From contig CAVVVI010000004.1 of the NCBI GenBank assembly GCA_963751795.1, forward strand, positions 744,001-808,000: DNA of 64,000 nt, read 5' to 3'. The translations under genes and the position numbers were made by a program. How positions within the stretch are numbered: the stretch's first letter is position 1; each line of letters begins with the position of its first letter. Shown here piece after piece: positions 60,695 through 64,000 of this stretch. The notes under the pieces were generated by a model. The model was not told where the DNA came from. It made no database searches and saw nothing but the letters and a program-made list of their open reading frames with translations. Origin of the DNA: BOG-908 sp963751795 (GTDB lineage: Bacteria; Pseudomonadota; Alphaproteobacteria; Acetobacterales; Acetobacteraceae).

Positions 60695-62050
60695 ATGGGC
60701 CTGCACATCGACGCGATCATCGAACGGCTGGGCGGCGCCGATGCGGCGGCCCGGCTGACCGGCGTGGGGCTGGAGGCAATTCGCAAATGGCGCCAGGCCC
60801 GCAGCCTGCCGCCCAAGCACTGGAGCGCGGTGATGGCGGCCACGGGATTGTCGGTGGCCGATCTGCAAGGTGGTGCGCCATCGCCGGAGGGGCCGCCGGC
60901 GGGCGCGACCGCGGCGCTGGTGCTGGCCGATGGCAGCGTGTTCTGGGGCCAGGGCTTTGGCGCCCATACCGACGAGGCGACCGCGCCGGGCGAGCTGTGC
61001 TTCAACACCGGCATGACGGGCTACCAGGAGACGCTGACCGATCCCTCCTATGCCGGCCAGATCATCACCTTCACCTTTCCGCATATCGGCAACACGGGCA
61101 TCAACACCGAGGATGTGGAGGCGGCCGGTATTGCCGCGCGCGGGCTGGTGGTGCGCCAGCCGATCGGCACGCCTTCCAACTGGCGGGCGACGCAGAATCT
61201 GAATGAGTGGCTGCGCGCGCATGGCGTGCCGGGGCTGGCGGGGGTGGATACGCGGGCGCTGACGCTGCGCATCCGCGATGGCGGGCCGCCGCACGGCATC
61301 ATCTGCCACCCGGCCGGCGGCCGGTTCGATCTGGCGGCGCTGCAGGCGCGGGCCGCGGCGTGGCCCGGGCTGGACGGCATGGATCTGGCGGCCGCGGTGA
61401 GCTGCACGCAGAGCTATGTGTGGGAGCAATCGACGTGGGCGTGGCCGGACGGGCTGGGCGCAGCGCCGCCGCCGGCGCGCCATCATGTGGTGGCCGTCGA
61501 TTACGGCGCCAAGCGCAACATCCTGCGGAGCCTGGCGGCGGCCGGCTGCCGGGTGACGGTGGTGCCGGCCGCGAGCACGGCCGAGGACATCCTGCGCCAC
61601 CGACCCGATGGCGTGTTCCTCTCCAACGGCCCCGGCGATCCGGCGGCCACGGCCGCCTACGCGGTGCCGGCGATCCAGGGCGTGCTGGCGGCGCGTGTGC
61701 CGGTGTTCGGCATCTGCCTCGGCCACCAGCTGCTGGCGCTGGCTTTGGGCGCGCGCACCTACAAGCTGGCGCGCGGGCATCGGGGCGCCAACCAGCCGGT
61801 GCGCGACCTGGCGACCGGGCGGGTGGAGATCACCGCGCAGAATCACGGCTTTGCGGTGGAGGATGCGAGCCTGCCGCCGGGCGTGCGCATCACCCATAGC
61901 AGCCTGTTCGATGGCAGCAACGAGGGGATCGCGTGCGATGCGCAGCGGGCGTTTTCCGTGCAGTACCATCCCGAGGCGAGCCCGGGGCCGAGCGACAGCG
62001 CGCATCTGTTCGGGCGGTTCGTCGGCATGATGGCTGATCGGGTCGCATGA
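60695..62050 (+). CDS. carA: carbamoyl-phosphate synthase small subunit with N-terminal HTH-like domain
   Basis: A 451-residue glutaminase subunit. Residues 1-60 are an extra domain (IDAIIERLGGADAAARLTGV, then EAIRKWRQARSLPPKHWSAV) that reads like a Cro/YdaS-type helix-turn-helix; I recall it as the carph-isopro domain. Then comes the normal CarA: LVLADGSVFWGQGFGAH, CFNTGMTGYQETLTDPSYAG and VDTRALTLRIRDGG. The glutaminase triad is in VFGICLGHQLLALALG (Cys about residue 338) and VQYHPEASPGPSD (His, Glu). It feeds ammonia to CarB for pyrimidine and arginine synthesis. ATG at 60695 with AGGG upstream. The stop overlaps the next gene's ATG. Confidence 0.93.
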   Translation: MGLHIDAIIERLGGADAAARLTGVGLEAIRKWRQARSLPPKHWSAVMAATGLSVADLQGGAPSPEGPPAGATAALVLADGSVFWGQGFGAHTDEATAPGELCFNTGMTGYQETLTDPSYAGQIITFTFPHIGNTGINTEDVEAAGIAARGLVVRQPIGTPSNWRATQNLNEWLRAHGVPGLAGVDTRALTLRIRDGGPPHGIICHPAGGRFDLAALQARAAAWPGLDGMDLAAAVSCTQSYVWEQSTWAWPDGLGAAPPPARHHVVAVDYGAKRNILRSLAAAGCRVTVVPAASTAEDILRHRPDGVFLSNGPGDPAATAAYAVPAIQGVLAARVPVFGICLGHQLLALALGARTYKLARGHRGANQPVRDLATGRVEITAQNHGFAVEDASLPPGVRITHSSLFDGSNEGIACDAQRAFSVQYHPEASPGPSDSAHLFGRFVGMMADRVA

Positions 62051-63042
62051 CCTACTCTCCGCAGAGATCATCGTCGTCGCGTCATGGAAGGAGTTTGAAG
62101 CTTTTTCTGGTTGATGGGACGGCCACCGGCGTAATCATTGCGCAACTCGGGATGTCGTCATTACTTGCCGCGGCGGCTTCGCGGGTTTCCTTGCCAGACC
62201 TAATTCGTCGAGAAGAAGCTGATCAGACTGGCGTCTACATCCTTGTCGGTCCAGACCCTGATGTCTCAGGTCGTGAGCTCGTTTATGTAGGCGAGGGTGA
62301 TCAGGTTCGTGTTCGCCTAAGTAGCCACGACTCAGATCCAAACAAAGACTTTTTCACACGTGCTGTGTTGATCGTTTCCAAAGATAAGAATCTGACAAAA
62401 GCTCACGGGCGTTATTTAGAAGCCCGAATCATCTCCGCCATCAGCTCGGCTGGTAGAGCAAAACTGACAAATGGGACGGAGCCACCAATAGCTGGTAGAT
62501 TACCAGAATCAGACATCGCAGACATGGAGCGAGTCCTCGAAGAGCTAGAGCTCTTGCTTCCGGTTTTAGGGTTCGACTTTATTCGGGCTGCAGGCCAGAC
62601 ATCTGCTTCTAGTGCAAGCGCGTCGCCGACTGACGAAGCTTTCTATCCTCGTACGGTTGCGACAAACGATGTATTCACCTTCACTGAGTCAGGAACAAAC
62701 GCCAAAGCCTACGAAAGCGGCGGAGAGTTTATAGTTTTATCCGGCTCATTGGCGAGGAAGACTGAGGTCGATAGCTGCGAGGAGAGCGTTCGACGGCAGA
62801 GATCACAGATGAGTGCCGACGGTGTGCTGGTGCCGAGTGAGTGCGGTCGACTGATGTTCACGCGAGATGTTGGGTTTAAATCGCCGTCGCGAGCTGCAAG
62901 CATAGTCTACGGTGGAAGTGTTAGCGGACCACAATTCTGGAAGCATGAGAGCACGCGACAATCTTACAGAGATTGGCGCGCCGAACGCTTGAGCTCCGCT
63001 CAGGGGTCAGTTCCTGTCTCCACCAATCAGCATACCGAGTAA
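62047..63042 (+). CDS. GIY-YIG nuclease with DUF4357, inserted between carA and carB
   Basis: A 331-residue protein. The N-terminal part has the family start GRSLKLFLVDGTATGVIIAQ. GIY-YIG domain about residues 58-145: TGVYILVG, LVYVGEGDQVRVRLSSHDSD, FFTRAVLIVSKDKNLTKAHG, the metal-binding Glu in RYLEARIISAI and Asn in AKLTNGTEPP; all expected catalytic positions are present. DUF4357 at about 220-310: FIVLSGSLARKTEV, ADGVLVP, FTRDVGFKSPSRAASIVYGG. Its ATG overlaps the carA stop (ATGA) and carB begins two bases after its TAA. Lower GC than the car genes: an acquired gene. The target (host or phage DNA) is unknown. Confidence 0.85.
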   Translation: MTYSPQRSSSSRHGRSLKLFLVDGTATGVIIAQLGMSSLLAAAASRVSLPDLIRREEADQTGVYILVGPDPDVSGRELVYVGEGDQVRVRLSSHDSDPNKDFFTRAVLIVSKDKNLTKAHGRYLEARIISAISSAGRAKLTNGTEPPIAGRLPESDIADMERVLEELELLLPVLGFDFIRAAGQTSASSASASPTDEAFYPRTVATNDVFTFTESGTNAKAYESGGEFIVLSGSLARKTEVDSCEESVRRQRSQMSADGVLVPSECGRLMFTRDVGFKSPSRAASIVYGGSVSGPQFWKHESTRQSYRDWRAERLSSAQGSVPVSTNQHTE

Positions 63043-63044
63043 CA

Positions 63045-64000
63045 ATGCCCAAACGTACCGACATCGCCTCCATCCTGATCATCGGCGCCGGGCCGATCGT
63101 GATCGGGCAGGCTTGCGAATTCGACTATTCCGGGGCGCAGGCCTGCAAGGCGCTGCGGGCGGAGGGCTACCGGGTGATCCTGGTGAACTCGAACCCGGCG
63201 ACGATCATGACCGATCCGGACATGGCTGATGCCACCTACATCGAGCCGATCACGCCGGAGATGGTGGAGAAGGTGATCGCGCGCGAGCGGCCGGATGCGC
63301 TGTTGCCGACGATGGGCGGGCAGACGGCGCTGAACACGGCCATGCAGCTCGATGCCAATGGCGTGCTGGCGCGCTACGGCGTGGAGCTGATCGGGGCGAA
63401 GGCCGAGGTGATCGACCGGGCCGAGGACCGGCTGAAATTCCGCGATGCGATGAGCGAGATCGGCATCGAGTTGCCGCGCAGCTTCATCGCGCATACGCTG
63501 GCCGAGGCGCGCGAGGCGCTGGGCCGGATCGGGTTGCCGGCGGTGATCCGCCCGAGTTTCACGCTGGGCGGCACCGGCGGCGGCATCGCGTATAACCGCG
63601 AGGAGTTCGAGGCGATCGCAGCCAGCGGGCTTGCGGCTTCGCCGACCACCGAAGTGCTGATCGAGGAATCGGTGCTGGGGTGGAAGGAATACGAGATGGA
63701 GGTGGTGCGCGACAGCGCGGATAATTGCATCATCATCTGCGCCATCGAGAACATCGATCCGATGGGCATCCACACCGGCGACAGCGTGACGGTGGCGCCG
63801 GCGCTGACGCTGACCGACCGCGAATATCAGCGCATGCGCGACGCCAGCATCGCCTGCCTGCGCCGCATCGGCGTGGATACCGGCGGTTCCAACGTGCAGT
63901 TCGCGCTGAACCCGGCGGATGGCCGCATGCTGGTGATCGAGATGAACCCGCGGGTTTCGCGCAGCTCGGCGCTGGCATCGAAGGCGACCGGGTTCCCGAT
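63045..64000 (+). CDS. carB: carbamoyl-phosphate synthase large subunit (partial, runs off the window)
   Basis: The first 318 residues of CarB. Starts MPKRTDIASILIIGAGPIVI, then GQACEFDYSGAQACKALRAE, VNSNPATIMTDP and LPTMGGQTALNTAMQL. The first ATP-grasp domain shows IRPSFTLGGTGGGIAYN, EVLIEESVLGWKEYEMEVVR and VIEMNPRVSRSSALASKATG. No stop before the window edge. ATG at 63045, two bases after the GIY-YIG gene, with no strong ribosome binding site, so it probably depends on read-through translation from the preceding gene. Confidence 0.96.
   Translation, partial: MPKRTDIASILIIGAGPIVIGQACEFDYSGAQACKALRAEGYRVILVNSNPATIMTDPDMADATYIEPITPEMVEKVIARERPDALLPTMGGQTALNTAMQLDANGVLARYGVELIGAKAEVIDRAEDRLKFRDAMSEIGIELPRSFIAHTLAEAREALGRIGLPAVIRPSFTLGGTGGGIAYNREEFEAIAASGLAASPTTEVLIEESVLGWKEYEMEVVRDSADNCIIICAIENIDPMGIHTGDSVTVAPALTLTDREYQRMRDASIACLRRIGVDTGGSNVQFALNPADGRMLVIEMNPRVSRSSALASKATGFP

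Overview
The window is high-GC DNA (roughly 70% by eye) from an alphaproteobacterium, most likely of the Acetobacteraceae. The grounds are a red-type (form IC) RuBisCO operon with cbbX, an aa3 oxidase operon with DUF983 and SURF1, lipA next to a RatA/Coq10-like gene, lysA next to a DUF4175 gene, and a probable C30 carotenoid cluster. The family placement is inference; no rRNA marker is present. I saw no tRNA, rRNA, CRISPR array, transposase or integrase.

Layout. 0-6.6 kb: a broken lipoprotein gene, an MFS/spermidine-synthase fusion, and a LysR regulator divergent from a CMD/PNPOx/DUF1348 operon with a clear LysR-type box between them. 6.6-12.3 kb: minus-strand carotenoid operon (two CrtI/CrtN-type enzymes, acyltransferase, glycosyltransferase, secreted DUF2141 protein). 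12.4-20.7 kb: a frameshifted GT2 glycosyltransferase ending in an intrinsic terminator, HU, an MBL hydrolase, a frameshifted LysE exporter, cysI with an Rrf2 regulator, a thioesterase and a zinc alcohol dehydrogenase. 20.7-28.2 kb: minus-strand block with a lytic transglycosylase, a ribbon-helix-helix protein, the late queuosine genes (queG, queF, tgt, queA), a VOC protein and two envelope glycosyltransferases. 28.4-36.8 kb: TauE/SafE, lysA, DUF4175, a GGDEF-EAL protein, cold shock protein and a PmtA-like methyltransferase.

36.9-42.4 kb is the cytochrome c oxidase operon ctaC-ctaD-ctaB-coxF-ctaE-DUF983-surf1. It converges on the Calvin-cycle operon cbbL-cbbS-rpe-cbbX-fbp-prk-fba-gph (49.8 to 42.5 kb, minus strand), and the two share one large hairpin terminator. 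cbbR is divergent from cbbL. A low-GC insertion (50.85-52.34 kb) with a DUF1835/DUF3658 gene separates cbbR from cbbY, which sits in a kynU-permease-cbbY operon. 55.8-64 kb holds a VOC protein, a MAPEG protein, an APC permease, a secreted EF-hand protein, ratA-like, lipA, and then carA and carB with a low-GC GIY-YIG nuclease gene inserted between them.

Points that stand out: (1) the cbb-operon fructose-1,6-bisphosphatase lacks most of its metal-binding acidic residues; (2) CarA carries an N-terminal helix-turn-helix-like domain; (3) carA and carB are split by a nuclease gene that overlaps the carA stop codon; (4) six genes each contain exactly one single-base frameshift, including ctaB, which points to sequence errors or recent decay; (5) no cox11/ctaG lies in the oxidase operon.
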